A DNA stretch of 64,000 bases from Achromobacter sp. HZ34 (GCF_002209485.1 NZ_NJIX01000009.1:124001-188000); one strand, 5' to 3'; positions 16,219 through 24,613 are shown, numbered from the stretch's first letter. The notes: a model not told the origin generated them from the sequence alone. Made by a program: numbers and translations.

Positions 16219-17433
16219 TCAGGCCGGGCAGCACTGTTCCAGGTAATCCAGGAACCGGTCGATATCGGCGGCCAGGTCGTCTTCGTCCTCCAGGCCCACG
16301 CTCAGGCGCAGGACGGTGTCGGGCTCGGTCCAGTCACGCACGCTGCGCACGGCGCGCACCGGCATGGGCGCGGCCAGGCTGCGCGTGCCGCCCCAGGAAG
16401 CGCCGATGGCGATGGTCTTCAGGGCGTCCAGGGCGGAGCCGACGTGGGGCGCGGCCGCTTCCGTGAACACCACGCTGAAGACGCCGCTCGCGCCGTTGAA
16501 GTCGCGCTTCCACAGATCATGGCCGGGCGAGCCAGGCAGGGCGGGATACAGAATGCCGCGCACCAGGCGGTGGCCTTGCAGGCGTTCGATCAAGCGCAGG
16601 GCGACTCGCGCGCCGTGATCCATGCGCAGGGCCATGGTTTCCATGCCACGCAGCACCAGCGCGCAGTCGTCAGGGGATATCCCTACGCCCATACGGCCCA
16701 GGCCGGCGCGGATCTGTGTGGCGATGGCGGGATCCTTGACGGTGACGGACCCCATCAATACGTCCGAGTGGCCGCTGAAGAATTTGGTCAGCGCTTCGAC
16801 GACGATGTCCGCGCCATGGCGCAGGGGCTTGAAGTACAGCGGCGATGCCCAGGTATTGTCACAGCCGACCAGCGCTCCGCGTTGATGCGCCAGGTCGGCG
16901 ATGGCCGACATGTCCTGCACTTCCATGGTGGTCGAACCGGGCGACTCCAGCCACACCAGGCGCGTGCGGTCGTCGATCAGGGGGGCGAGCGCGGCGACGT
17001 CGGTGGGATCGTAGAACCGCGCAACGATGCCCAGGCGGGCCAGGTCCTTGTCGGCGAAATCGCGCACTGGCGGGTAGACCGTGTCCGGAATCAGCACGAG
17101 GTCGCCCTGGCTCAGCAACTGCAGCATGACCAGGGCGATCGCGGCTTGGCCCGAAGGCGCCAGCAGTGTGCGCACGCCGCCGTGCAACTGGTTGATCTTC
17201 TGTTCCAGCGTGCGCGTGGTGGGCGTGCCGTACAGGCCGTAGCTATAGCCTTCCTCGCCCCGTTCACGCCGCGTGGCGTAGGCCTGGGCGTCGGCAAAGG
17301 GAATGGTCGATGCCCGGTACACCGGCACCGCCAGACTGGCGAATCCTTCGTGGCTGACTTCGGGAGTCACTACGTACCGCGTCCATTCGTTCATAGGGAT
17401 AAACAAGGGCTTTTCGAGTAGGGATGGAGGCAT
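16219..17433 (-). CDS. PLP-dependent trans-sulfuration enzyme, cystathionine beta-lyase-like (C-S lyase)
   Basis: The product is 404 residues, or 391 if the second ATG at 17394 is used; neither start has a clear ribosome binding site. It belongs to the Cys/Met metabolism PLP family. Visible marks are YGTPTTRTLEQKI, APSGQAAIALVML for phosphate binding, ESPGSTTMEVQD, VGCDNTWASPLYFKPL and TKFFSGHSD, where the Lys (204 from the second start) forms the Schiff base with PLP. The family includes beta-lyases that release thiol, pyruvate and ammonia from thio-amino acids. The gene heads an operon with an amino-acid importer and an N-deacylase and is divergent from a LysR regulator, which points to a catabolic C-S lyase rather than methionine biosynthesis. 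Confidence 0.88.
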   Translation of the reverse strand: MPPSLLEKPLFIPMNEWTRYVVTPEVSHEGFASLAVPVYRASTIPFADAQAYATRRERGEEGYSYGLYGTPTTRTLEQKINQLHGGVRTLLAPSGQAAIALVMLQLLSQGDLVLIPDTVYPPVRDFADKDLARLGIVARFYDPTDVAALAPLIDDRTRLVWLESPGSTTMEVQDMSAIADLAHQRGALVGCDNTWASPLYFKPLRHGADIVVEALTKFFSGHSDVLMGSVTVKDPAIATQIRAGLGRMGVGISPDDCALVLRGMETMALRMDHGARVALRLIERLQGHRLVRGILYPALPGSPGHDLWKRDFNGASGVFSVVFTEAAAPHVGSALDALKTIAIGASWGGTRSLAAPMPVRAVRSVRDWTEPDTVLRLSVGLEDEDDLAADIDRFLDYLEQCCPA

Positions 17434-17479
17434 TACAGCATCGGTGTTTTATTCCGTCTAATATTAAAAAAAGGCCAGT

Positions 17480-17498
17480 CTATTCACGTAGGTTATAG
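17480..17498. promoter_or_regulatory. LysR-type T-N11-A box between the divergent C-S lyase and LysR genes
   Basis: CTAT (17480-17483) and ATAG (17495-17498) form an inverted repeat separated by exactly 11 bases, the classic LysR binding-site geometry. It lies 9 bases before the LysR start codon and within the 73-bp divergent promoter region, consistent with autoregulation plus control of the lyase/transport operon. Confidence 0.55.
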
Positions 17499-17506
17499 GG
17501 CAAGAA

Positions 17507-18406
17507 ATGAACCAGCGCCAGATAGAAGTCTTCCATTCCGTCATGCTCAACCAGACCGCCTCGCGTGCCGCGGAGGTGCTGCGCATCTCGCAGCCGGCGG
17601 TCAGCAAGGGCATCCAGGAGCTGGAACGGTCGGTGGGTTTCGCTTTATTCGATCGCATCAAGGGGCGCATGGTGCCGACGCCGGAAGGACAGCTCCTGTT
17701 CCGCGAGGTGTCCCAGTCCTTCATCGGCATGGCGCAGTTGCGCAATGCCGCCGCGCGTATCCGCGACTTCGGCACGGGCGAGTTGCGTATCGCCTCGCTG
17801 TCCGCCATGAGTACCACCTTGTTGCCCATGGCCTTGCGCGGCTTTCAGTTGCAGCATCCGGATGTGGCCATCACCTATCAGGCGCGCATGTCGTCGGAAG
17901 TGCGTGAGTTGATGGCGACGGGACAGTTCGATGTGGGGCTGGCGGCCGACGAGATCGACACGACGGCCGTGGATGCCAAACCCTTCGGCAAGGTGCGCGC
18001 CCTGCTCGCGGTGCCGCCTGGCCATCCACTGGCGGAAAAGCGCGAAGTGCGGCCCAAGGATCTGCATGGCGTTTCCTTCATCGCGTTGGCGCCGGAAGAC
18101 ACCACGCGGCGCGAGACCGACGATATTTTGCGAGCGCAGGGCGTGCAGCCGCGACTGGTGCTGGAAACGCCATTCTCCATCACGGTGTGTGCCATGGCGC
18201 TGGCGGGGCTGGGCTGCGGCCTGGTCAATCCTCTGACCGCGCGCGGCTTCGTGCCGCAGGGACTGGTATTGCGGCCTTTCCTGCCCGCCGTGCACTTTCG
18301 CACGCTGATGCTGTTTCCCACCAGCCGGCGGCCTTCGCGCATCGTGCGCGATTGCGTGGCGCATCTGCAGCGCGCGGGCCGCGAGCTGGACATGGTCATG
18401 GCCTGA
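17507..18406 (+). CDS. LysR-family regulator of the C-S lyase / transporter operon
   Basis: This 299-residue regulator has an N-terminal winged helix-turn-helix at residues 3-60 (ASRAAEVLRISQPAVSKGIQELE, LFDRIKGRMVPTPEG) and a periplasmic-binding-protein-like effector domain from ~90. Its helix sequence resembles the OccR/NocR-LysR subgroup, which senses amino acids and derivatives. It is divergent from the C-S lyase gene with a T-N11-A box between them, so it most likely controls that operon in response to the imported amino-acid derivative. The effector is an inference. Confidence 0.92.
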   Translation: MNQRQIEVFHSVMLNQTASRAAEVLRISQPAVSKGIQELERSVGFALFDRIKGRMVPTPEGQLLFREVSQSFIGMAQLRNAAARIRDFGTGELRIASLSAMSTTLLPMALRGFQLQHPDVAITYQARMSSEVRELMATGQFDVGLAADEIDTTAVDAKPFGKVRALLAVPPGHPLAEKREVRPKDLHGVSFIALAPEDTTRRETDDILRAQGVQPRLVLETPFSITVCAMALAGLGCGLVNPLTARGFVPQGLVLRPFLPAVHFRTLMLFPTSRRPSRIVRDCVAHLQRAGRELDMVMA

Positions 18407-18470
18407 CCGGGTCAGGGAATTGCTTGCGGTGTTCCGGATATTTTCTGGCTGCTTCGGATGTTCGCGAGCC

Positions 18471-19376
18471 CTAGCGCTTCCAGTCGGCATCGCGGAACCA
18501 CGCGCGCAGGTGGTCGACGAACAGCCGCACCTTGCTGGGCAGATTGCGCCGGGTCTGCACGATGGCGTAGATGTCCAGCCCTTCAGCCTCATAGCCGGGC
18601 AGCAGCACCTGCAGGGTGCCGTCGGCGATGTCGTTTTCCACCATATAGCGCGGATGCATGGAGATGCCATGGTCCAGCTTGACCAGATTCTGGATCGATT
18701 CGCCCAGGTTCGAACTGAAGCTGCCGTTGACGCGCACCACGTGGGCGGCCCGCTGGCTGTCGGTGAAGGTCCAATGGCTGGTGGGCGCCTTCAGGTTGTG
18801 GACCAGGCAGTTGTGCCGTTCCAGGTCGCGCGGCGTGCGCGGGATGCCGTGGGTGCGCAGATAGGCCGGCGTGGCCACCACCACTTGCGGCACCACGGTG
18901 ATGCGGTAGGCGATCTGGTTGGTGTCCTTCAGGCGAGGCGCGATGCGCACCGATAGATCCAGGTTCTCGGCGATCAGGTCGCTGCGGCCGTCGTCCAGCA
19001 GCAGCGACACCTTGATGGACGGGTAGCGCCGCAAGAAATCCTCGATCGCCGGCACCAGGTGCACCGCGCCGAAGAAGGGCGGGGTGCCCAGGCGGATGCG
19101 GCCGCTGGCGGTGCGCACGGGCCCTTGCACCAGTTCCTTCAGGCCGCGCACGCTCTGCGCCAGCATGTCGGCGTTCTCCAGCAACAGGCGGCCGCTTTCG
19201 GTCAGGCTGACGTGCTTGGTGTTGCGGTTGAGCAGCTGCACTTCGAAATGCGCCTCCAGCCAGGCGATTTTCTTGGTGACGGATGAATTGCTCACGCCCA
19301 GGCTTTCGGCCGCCTTGGAAAAGTTCAGGCTCTTGCCCACCTCGACGAAGACGTCCAGGCAATCGATCAGGTTCAC
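18471..19376 (-). CDS. LysR-family regulator divergent from the catabolic operon
   Basis: This is a 301-residue LysR-type regulator. GTG at 19376 is chosen because AAGGTGGAG sits 5 bases upstream and the family's N-terminus (NLIDCLDVFVEVGKSLNFSKAAE) begins there; the frame is open further upstream but would cover the operator. The helix-turn-helix is AAESLGVSNSSVTKKIAWLE. The effector domain follows (IRLGTPPFFGAVHLVPAIEDFL). The protein should control the divergent operon that begins with the iron-dependent dehydrogenase at 19465. An almost perfect palindrome in the gap is its likely operator. Confidence 0.92.
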   Translation of the reverse strand: MNLIDCLDVFVEVGKSLNFSKAAESLGVSNSSVTKKIAWLEAHFEVQLLNRNTKHVSLTESGRLLLENADMLAQSVRGLKELVQGPVRTASGRIRLGTPPFFGAVHLVPAIEDFLRRYPSIKVSLLLDDGRSDLIAENLDLSVRIAPRLKDTNQIAYRITVVPQVVVATPAYLRTHGIPRTPRDLERHNCLVHNLKAPTSHWTFTDSQRAAHVVRVNGSFSSNLGESIQNLVKLDHGISMHPRYMVENDIADGTLQVLLPGYEAEGLDIYAIVQTRRNLPSKVRLFVDHLRAWFRDADWKR

Positions 19377-19388
19377 GCGGTCTCCACC

Positions 19389-19405
19389 TTTTCCAAATTG
19401 GAAAA
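19389..19405. promoter_or_regulatory. 17-bp palindromic operator in the LysR / dehydrogenase divergent region
   Basis: TTTTCCAA and TTGGAAAA flank a single central A, giving perfect 8-bp arms. The centre fits a T-N11-A LysR site. It lies 12-29 bases upstream of the regulator's GTG start and would block its own promoter or leader, fitting autorepression. Confidence 0.6.
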
Positions 19406-19464
19406 AATCATTTTGTTTTGCGCTAGTGTCGCCGATTCCGCGCGCTCCATACACTGTTTCTCTT

Positions 19465-20769
19465 ATGAGCGGCCAGCGACGCAACGACGATACCTTCGAC
19501 TATCACCTGTACGGCACCCACGTTCGCTTTGGCGACGGTGTCGCCGCCGGCTTGCGCGCCGAACTGGACGCCCTGGATTGCCGGCGCCCGTTGATCCTGA
19601 CGCAGGATCGCATCGCGGCGACACCGCGTTATCACGCCCTGGCGGCGCAGTGGCGTGACCTGGCGCATCTGGAACTGGCCGGCGTGCCGCCCCATTCCCA
19701 TGCCGGCCTGGTGGCCGACCTGGCGACCCGGGCGCGCGACTTCGGTCCGGACTGCGTGATAGGCATAGGCGGCGGCAGCGTGGCCGACAGCGCCAAGGCC
19801 CTGGTGCTGCTGCTGGCCGAAGGCGGCGAACTGGCCGACCACGTCACCCGCTACCAGCCGCCGCGCGGCATGTACATCCCGCGCCGGGTCAATCCGCAAC
19901 TGCCCATCGTTGCCTTGCCGACCACGGCGTCCGGGGCGGAGGCCACCTGTTCCTTCGGCGTGGCCGATGGCCATGGGCAAAAACTGATGTTCTGGAACCG
20001 GCGGGTGTCGGCGTCGACGCTGCTCGTCGACCCCGAACTGGCGGAGGATGTGCCGCTGGCCCTGTTGCACCAGAGCGCCATGAATGGCATCGCGCATTGC
20101 CTGGAAGGACTGTATTCGACGGGCCGCTCGCCGGTGTCGGATGCGCTGGCCTTGCAGGCGCTGGGTTTGTTCCAGCAGGCAATGGAACACGGTGCCGCCG
20201 TGGAAATATCGGCGGGGATATCGGCGGAAACATCGGTGGGGATATCGGCGGAAATATCGGCGGAAATATCGGCGGCGTCGCCCGTGTTCGCGCTTGCGGC
20301 GGAAGCGGGCGCCGGCCAGCGTCGCAGCATCCTCGCTGCCGCGCATCTGGGCGGCATGGTGCTGGCCATGGCGCGTAGCTGCCTGCACCATGCGATCTGC
20401 CACGTGGTGGCGACGCGCTATCGCCTGGGACACGGCGCGGTCAATAGCGTAGTGCTGCCGCACGCCATTGCCTACAACGAGGCGGATCCCGCCGTGGCTG
20501 CGCGCCTTGCGCCCGCGTTGGATGCCGTCAATCGCGCCTTGACGCCGCCGCGCGCCGCGGGCGCCACCCCCTATGCATCCCTGTCCGCATGGCTGCTGGC
20601 ACTGCAACGCCGCCACGCGCTGCCCATGCATCTGCGCGACCTGGGCGTGCCGGCCGATGACCTGCCGGCCTTGGCCGAGCGCGTCATGACGGAACGCGGG
20701 CTGGCCTTGAACCCCCGTTCCGTCGCCCATCCGGCCGATGTACTGGCCATCCTGCACGCCGCATTCTGA
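19465..20769 (+). CDS. Iron-containing alcohol dehydrogenase family protein, maleylacetate-reductase-like
   Basis: The protein has 434 residues when started at ATG 19465, where homology to the family begins. The dinucleotide-binding motif GIGGGSVADSAKAL lies near residue 95. Metal-site segments of the family appear as MNGIAHCLEGLYS and as the His-rich HHAICHVVATRYRLGHGAVNSVVLPH. The N for D change in MNGIAH is typical of the maleylacetate reductase branch, which reduces ring-cleavage products in aromatic degradation. Residues 247-270 are a low-complexity insert of six tetrapeptides (EISA/GISA type) from a 12-bp tandem repeat. First gene of a catabolic operon; the real substrate is unknown. 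Confidence 0.82.
   Translation: MSGQRRNDDTFDYHLYGTHVRFGDGVAAGLRAELDALDCRRPLILTQDRIAATPRYHALAAQWRDLAHLELAGVPPHSHAGLVADLATRARDFGPDCVIGIGGGSVADSAKALVLLLAEGGELADHVTRYQPPRGMYIPRRVNPQLPIVALPTTASGAEATCSFGVADGHGQKLMFWNRRVSASTLLVDPELAEDVPLALLHQSAMNGIAHCLEGLYSTGRSPVSDALALQALGLFQQAMEHGAAVEISAGISAETSVGISAEISAEISAASPVFALAAEAGAGQRRSILAAAHLGGMVLAMARSCLHHAICHVVATRYRLGHGAVNSVVLPHAIAYNEADPAVAARLAPALDAVNRALTPPRAAGATPYASLSAWLLALQRRHALPMHLRDLGVPADDLPALAERVMTERGLALNPRSVAHPADVLAILHAAF
20203..20274 (+). repeat. 12-bp tandem repeat, six copies, inside the Fe-dependent dehydrogenase gene
   Basis: Six head-to-tail units of the form GRRAYATCGGYG encode EISA, GISA, ETSV, GISA, EISA, EISA. The last two copies are identical. 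The insert lies between the iron-site segments of the enzyme and keeps the reading frame. Confidence 0.85.
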
Positions 20770-20791
20770 ATCCATCCTGGAAGGAGACATC

Positions 20792-21667
20792 ATGGACATC
20801 ATCCCCCTGGGCACGCCATTGGGCGCGCGCATCGAGGGCATAGACCTGGGCCAGCCCCTGGCCCACGCGGACTACAGCGGTATCGAAGCGGCGCTGGGCC
20901 GCTACGGCGTCGTCAGCTTTCCGCGGCAGAAATTGACTGCCGCGCAGCTCAAGGGCTTTTCGGAGAACTTCGGCAAGCTGGAGGTCAACGTCGCCAACAT
21001 GTATCACGAGGCCGATCTGCCGGAAGTGATGATCCTGTCCAATCTCGTCGAAAACGGCAAGCCGGTCGGCCTGAGCGATGCGGGCCAGGACTGGCACACG
21101 GACATGTCCTACAGCCGCACCATCGCCTTCGCCAACGTGCTGTTCGGCATCCGCATTCCCGTGCGCGACGGCAAATCGCTGGGCAATACCGAGTTCTGCA
21201 ATATGCACGCAGCTTACGAAGGGCTGCCGGAAGACCTCAAGCGCGAGCTCGACGGCATGACCATCACTCATGACTTCAACAAGTTCTGGGAAATGATGCG
21301 GCGCGAAAAGGGCAGTACCCGGCCGCCCTTGACCGAGGAGCAGCGGCGCCGCAAGCCGCCCGTCTCCCACCCGGTGTTCCTGACGCATCCGATCACCGGC
21401 CGCAAGGTGCTCTACGCCAACCCCGGCTATTCGATGCGCATCAACGAACTGCCTGAAGCGCGCAGCGCCGAAGTGCTGGAGTTCCTGTTCCGCCATCAAC
21501 TGCAGGAGCAATACCGCCATCGCCACAGCTGGACCGAGGGCGATGTGCTGATGTGGGACAACATGGGCACGATCCACAACGCAGTGGCTGACTACCGGCC
21601 GGATGAGCCCCGCCTGATCAAACGCTGCCAGGTCATGGCGGATAAATACTTCCCCGAACTTTATTGA
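20792..21667 (+). CDS. TauD/TfdA-family Fe(II)/2-oxoglutarate-dependent dioxygenase
   Basis: This 291-residue oxygenase starts at ATG 20792 directly behind AAGGAGA. The iron-binding facial triad is visible: H102 and D104 in DWHTDMSY and the distal H262 in MGTIHNAV, with an Arg further on (DEPRLIKR) in the position that binds the 2-oxoglutarate carboxylate. Enzymes of this family hydroxylate substrates such as taurine, 2,4-D or alkyl sulfates. It lies 22 bp after the dehydrogenase and before a Bug receptor, so it probably performs an early oxidation of the imported compound. The substrate is not recognisable. Confidence 0.9.
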   Translation: MDIIPLGTPLGARIEGIDLGQPLAHADYSGIEAALGRYGVVSFPRQKLTAAQLKGFSENFGKLEVNVANMYHEADLPEVMILSNLVENGKPVGLSDAGQDWHTDMSYSRTIAFANVLFGIRIPVRDGKSLGNTEFCNMHAAYEGLPEDLKRELDGMTITHDFNKFWEMMRREKGSTRPPLTEEQRRRKPPVSHPVFLTHPITGRKVLYANPGYSMRINELPEARSAEVLEFLFRHQLQEQYRHRHSWTEGDVLMWDNMGTIHNAVADYRPDEPRLIKRCQVMADKYFPELY

Positions 21668-21692
21668 TGCGGCTACAACGAGGAGACAACTC

Positions 21693-22682
21693 ATGACTAT
21701 AAAAAAACACAAGGCCGCCTTGGCCATGGCCGCGTTGGCGGCTTGTATGCTGGCCGGTAGCGCCCGCGCCGCCGACGACTATCCCTCGCGCCCCATTCGC
21801 ATGGAGATCGGCTACGCCGCCGGCGGCCCGACCGATGTGCTGGCCCGCATCCTGGCCAAGGAGATGGGCGAGATCCTGAAGACGTCCATCGTCGTGGAGA
21901 ACAAGCCGGGCGCCAGCGCGTCCATCGCCGCCGCCGACGTGATGCGATCGGAACCGGACGGCTACAAGGTACTGGTGACCTCGCTGACATGGAGCGTCAA
22001 TCCGCTGCTGTATCCGGGCCGCTACAACTACGATCCGGTCAAGGACCTGATGCCGGTCAGCAATATCTGCAAGCTGCCCATGGTGCTGGTGACCAGCTAC
22101 AACTCGCCCTACAAGGATGCCAAGAGCCTGGTGGCCGATGCCAGGTCGCATCCGGGCAAGCTGACCTTTGGCTCGTCGGGCGTGGGTGGTTCGGCGCACC
22201 TGGCCGCCGAGATGATGGCGACCACGGACAACCTGAGCATGACGCACGTGCCCTTCAAGGGCAACGGGCCGGCTTTGCAGGAGATGCTGGCGGGGCGTAT
22301 TTCCTTCATGTTCTATCCCAGCATCGGCATTGCCAATTACGTGCAGCAGAAGCAGCTGCGGGTGCTGGGCGTGGGCACCAAGGAGCCGCTGGCGGACTTC
22401 CCCGGTGTACCCACCATGGAATCGCTGGGTTATCACGACTTCGATGAGGGATCGCCCTGGGTCGGCCTGCTGGTGCCGCCCGCCACGCCACGTCCGATTG
22501 TGGATAAGCTGAACAAGGCGGTGAACGAAGCGCTGGCACGGCCGCAAGTGCAGCAGCAATTCGCGGCGTTGGGCGCGCAAGCGGTAGGCGGCTCGCCGGA
22601 ACAGTTCCGCGACTTCCTGGTGCAGGACAAGGCGCGCTGGGCCGAAGTGATCAAGCGCGGCAACGTCAAAGGTGAGGAATGA
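21693..22682 (+). CDS. Bug-family (TctC) periplasmic solute receptor
   Basis: This is a 329-residue extracytoplasmic receptor of the tripartite tricarboxylate transporter family, vastly expanded in Bordetella and relatives. The start at ATG 21693 follows GAGGAGA. The signal peptide ends near ARA-A (LAMAALAACMLAGSARA). The family marks YPSRPIRMEIGYAAGGPTD, PGASASIAAADVMRSEPDGY and HVPFKGNGPALQEMLAGR are clear. No membrane subunits (TctA/TctB) are encoded nearby, as is usual for orphan Bug proteins. Its ligand is presumably a carboxylate degraded by this operon. Confidence 0.93.
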   Translation: MTIKKHKAALAMAALAACMLAGSARAADDYPSRPIRMEIGYAAGGPTDVLARILAKEMGEILKTSIVVENKPGASASIAAADVMRSEPDGYKVLVTSLTWSVNPLLYPGRYNYDPVKDLMPVSNICKLPMVLVTSYNSPYKDAKSLVADARSHPGKLTFGSSGVGGSAHLAAEMMATTDNLSMTHVPFKGNGPALQEMLAGRISFMFYPSIGIANYVQQKQLRVLGVGTKEPLADFPGVPTMESLGYHDFDEGSPWVGLLVPPATPRPIVDKLNKAVNEALARPQVQQQFAALGAQAVGGSPEQFRDFLVQDKARWAEVIKRGNVKGEE

Positions 22683-22683
22683 G

Positions 22684-22745
22684 GCCCACCCCGGAGGTGC
22701 TGCGCGCCTCCCCCTCAATGGGGCGGCAGGGGCGGACCGGCGCGC
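22684..22745. repeat. Candidate Burkholderiales intergenic GC-rich repeat element
   Basis: The spacer after the receptor gene contains the GC-rich run CTGCGCGCCTCCCCCTCAAT followed by GGGGCGG-type text. From memory this resembles dispersed intergenic elements of Bordetella and relatives. It breaks the otherwise tight operon by 107 bp. A genome-wide search would be needed to confirm it is repeated. Confidence 0.3.
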
Positions 22746-22790
22746 CCCCGTTCGAGTATCTTTCTTCAAGGCCGCCTGGGGCGGGGCGTC

Positions 22791-24056
22791 ATGACGCGTA
22801 GCGTGGACGACTGTTATTCCATCGAGCGGTTGCGGCAGCGGGCGCGGGCGCGGCTGCCGCGGCCCATCTTCGATTTTTTCGATGGTGGGGCGGAAGACGA
22901 GCTGACGTTGCGGGCCAATGCCGCGGCGTTCGCCGATGTGCGCTTGTCGCCGCGCGTGCTGCGCGATGTCTCCCAGGTCGACCTTAGCGGAACCCTGCTG
23001 GGCCGGCCGGTGGGCATGCCGCTGGCCATCGGTCCCACCGGAGCGGTGGGTTTCGGCTGGCGCGGCGGCGACGTCATGCTGGCGCGCGCGGCCGCGGCCG
23101 CCGGCATACCCTACGCCCTGTCGACGTCGGCGACGGCGTCCATCGAGGAAATCGCCGACAAGGCACCCGGCCGGCTCTGGTTCCAGGCCTACATCCTGCA
23201 GGACAAGGAGCGCCTGCATGACCTCATCGCCCGCGCCGGCGCGGCTGCTTACGAGGCGCTGGTCATCACGGTGGACCTGCCGGTGGGCGGCAAGCGCGAA
23301 CGCGACCTGGCCCATGGCCTGGCGTTTCCGATGAAGATCGGGCCGCGCAACTTCTTTCACTTCGCCCGCAAGCCTGCGTGGTCGCTGGACATGCTGTTGC
23401 GGCGCCCGCCGCTGATGCCCAGCCTGGTGGGTCTGAACCAGGTGGCCGCGGACCGCAAGGCCATGCGGTCAGTGGCGGGCCGCAACTACGATCCGGCCTT
23501 CGACGTGGCCGCCCTGGCCCGCCTGCGCGACCGCTGGCCTGGCAAGTTGATCGTCAAGGGCGTGGTGAACGGCGCGGATGTCGACGCCATCGTGCGGTTG
23601 GGCGCCGATGCGCTGGTGGTGTCCAACCACGGCGGGCGCCAGCTGGACGGCGGCATCCCTACGCTGTGGGCGCTGCCCGAAGTCGTGGCGGCGGCAGCCG
23701 GACGCGTGCCGGTGCTGCTGGATGGCGGCGTGCGGCGCGGCGGCGATGTCTACAAGGCCTTGGCGCTGGGCGCTGCCGGTGTGCTGACGGGGCGGGCCAC
23801 GCTGTATGGCGTACTGGCCGGCGGCGAAGCCGGCGTGGCCAAGGCCCTGGCCATCCTGCGCGATGAACTGGCGCGCACCATGCAACTGTGCGGCACCCCG
23901 GCATTGGCGGCCATCGGCCCGGATGTGCTGCGGCTGCCGCAACCCTTTCCCCCTTGTGGGCCTTATGGTTCATATGGATCTTATGGCGCCAACGTGCCTG
24001 CCGGTGCCCATGCCTGGGCCGAGTCCGTGCAGGCTGAACTGCTGCAGGAGAATTGA
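22791..24056 (+). CDS. FMN-dependent alpha-hydroxy-acid oxidising enzyme (LldD/MdlB family)
   Basis: This 421-residue TIM-barrel flavoenzyme oxidises a 2-hydroxy acid to the 2-oxo acid. Family marks in order: FDFFDGGAEDELTLR, SVLRD-type LSPRVLRDVS, IGPTGAVGFGWRGGD, WFQAYILQDKE, LVITVDLPVGGKRERD, LIVKGV with the FMN-contacting Lys, SNHGGRQLDGGIPT with the catalytic His, and DGGVRRGGDVYKALALGA for phosphate binding. The family includes L-lactate and mandelate dehydrogenases and glycolate oxidase. Near the C-terminus a short GPYGSYGSYG insert comes from a small DNA repeat at about 23960-23990. It overlaps the stop-start junction with the next gene. Confidence 0.88.
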   Translation: MTRSVDDCYSIERLRQRARARLPRPIFDFFDGGAEDELTLRANAAAFADVRLSPRVLRDVSQVDLSGTLLGRPVGMPLAIGPTGAVGFGWRGGDVMLARAAAAAGIPYALSTSATASIEEIADKAPGRLWFQAYILQDKERLHDLIARAGAAAYEALVITVDLPVGGKRERDLAHGLAFPMKIGPRNFFHFARKPAWSLDMLLRRPPLMPSLVGLNQVAADRKAMRSVAGRNYDPAFDVAALARLRDRWPGKLIVKGVVNGADVDAIVRLGADALVVSNHGGRQLDGGIPTLWALPEVVAAAAGRVPVLLDGGVRRGGDVYKALALGAAGVLTGRATLYGVLAGGEAGVAKALAILRDELARTMQLCGTPALAAIGPDVLRLPQPFPPCGPYGSYGSYGANVPAGAHAWAESVQAELLQEN

Positions 24057-24058
24057 CT

Positions 24059-24532
24059 ATGACCGATACATCGAGAGCCGCCAGCCTGACTGGCACTGTG
24101 GCGCAGGCGGCCGCCATGGCCTTGTGCCAGAACCAGGTGATGGCCTTCTATCGCGACCTGGATGAGAATCGCTATGAGGACCTGGCGGACCGGCTGGCGC
24201 CCGGTGGTGCCTGGCACCGGCAGGGCAAGGTGCTGTCCAGCCGCCAGGCGGTGCTGGACGCCCTGGCGCCGCGCTCGAAGACGCAGCGGATTCACCATTT
24301 GATCGTCAACCTGGTGACCGACAGCCAGGATGAGGAACGCTGCCGCATGCGCGCGTATATGCTGGTGGTGCGCCATGACAGCGGCAGCCCGCCGCAAGGG
24401 ACGGCGCCGTTGACGGGCATCGAGAACATACGCAGCATCCATATCGAACTGGTTTGTACCGATGGCGCATGGCTGATCAGGGAAATGCGCGGGGACGAAC
24501 CCACCTTCGCCATGCCGGCGCCGCGGGCTTGA
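24059..24532 (+). CDS. NTF2/SnoaL-like protein, ring-hydroxylase small-subunit fold
   Basis: This 157-residue protein has the cone-shaped NTF2-like pattern: N-terminal helices (AAMALCQNQVMAFYRDLDENRYEDLADRLAPGGAWHRQG) followed by strands (RIHHLIVNLVTDS, CRMRAYMLVVRHD, AWLIREMRGDEPTF). Such proteins act as ketosteroid-isomerase-like enzymes, SnoaL hydroxylases or dioxygenase beta subunits. ATG 24059 is 2 bases after the upstream stop and is preceded by AGGAG at a good distance; an overlapping TTG two codons earlier is less likely. No dioxygenase large subunit is present, so it probably acts alone, for example as an isomerase or decarboxylase of a pathway intermediate. Confidence 0.75.
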   Translation: MTDTSRAASLTGTVAQAAAMALCQNQVMAFYRDLDENRYEDLADRLAPGGAWHRQGKVLSSRQAVLDALAPRSKTQRIHHLIVNLVTDSQDEERCRMRAYMLVVRHDSGSPPQGTAPLTGIENIRSIHIELVCTDGAWLIREMRGDEPTFAMPAPRA

Positions 24533-24613
24533 TCTGAAGCACCTATTTTCCGGGTTGTCGGTTGCCGAGGCACGGACAGTCCCCCAGCTTCGCTACGATT
24601 TCAGGAGACGACA

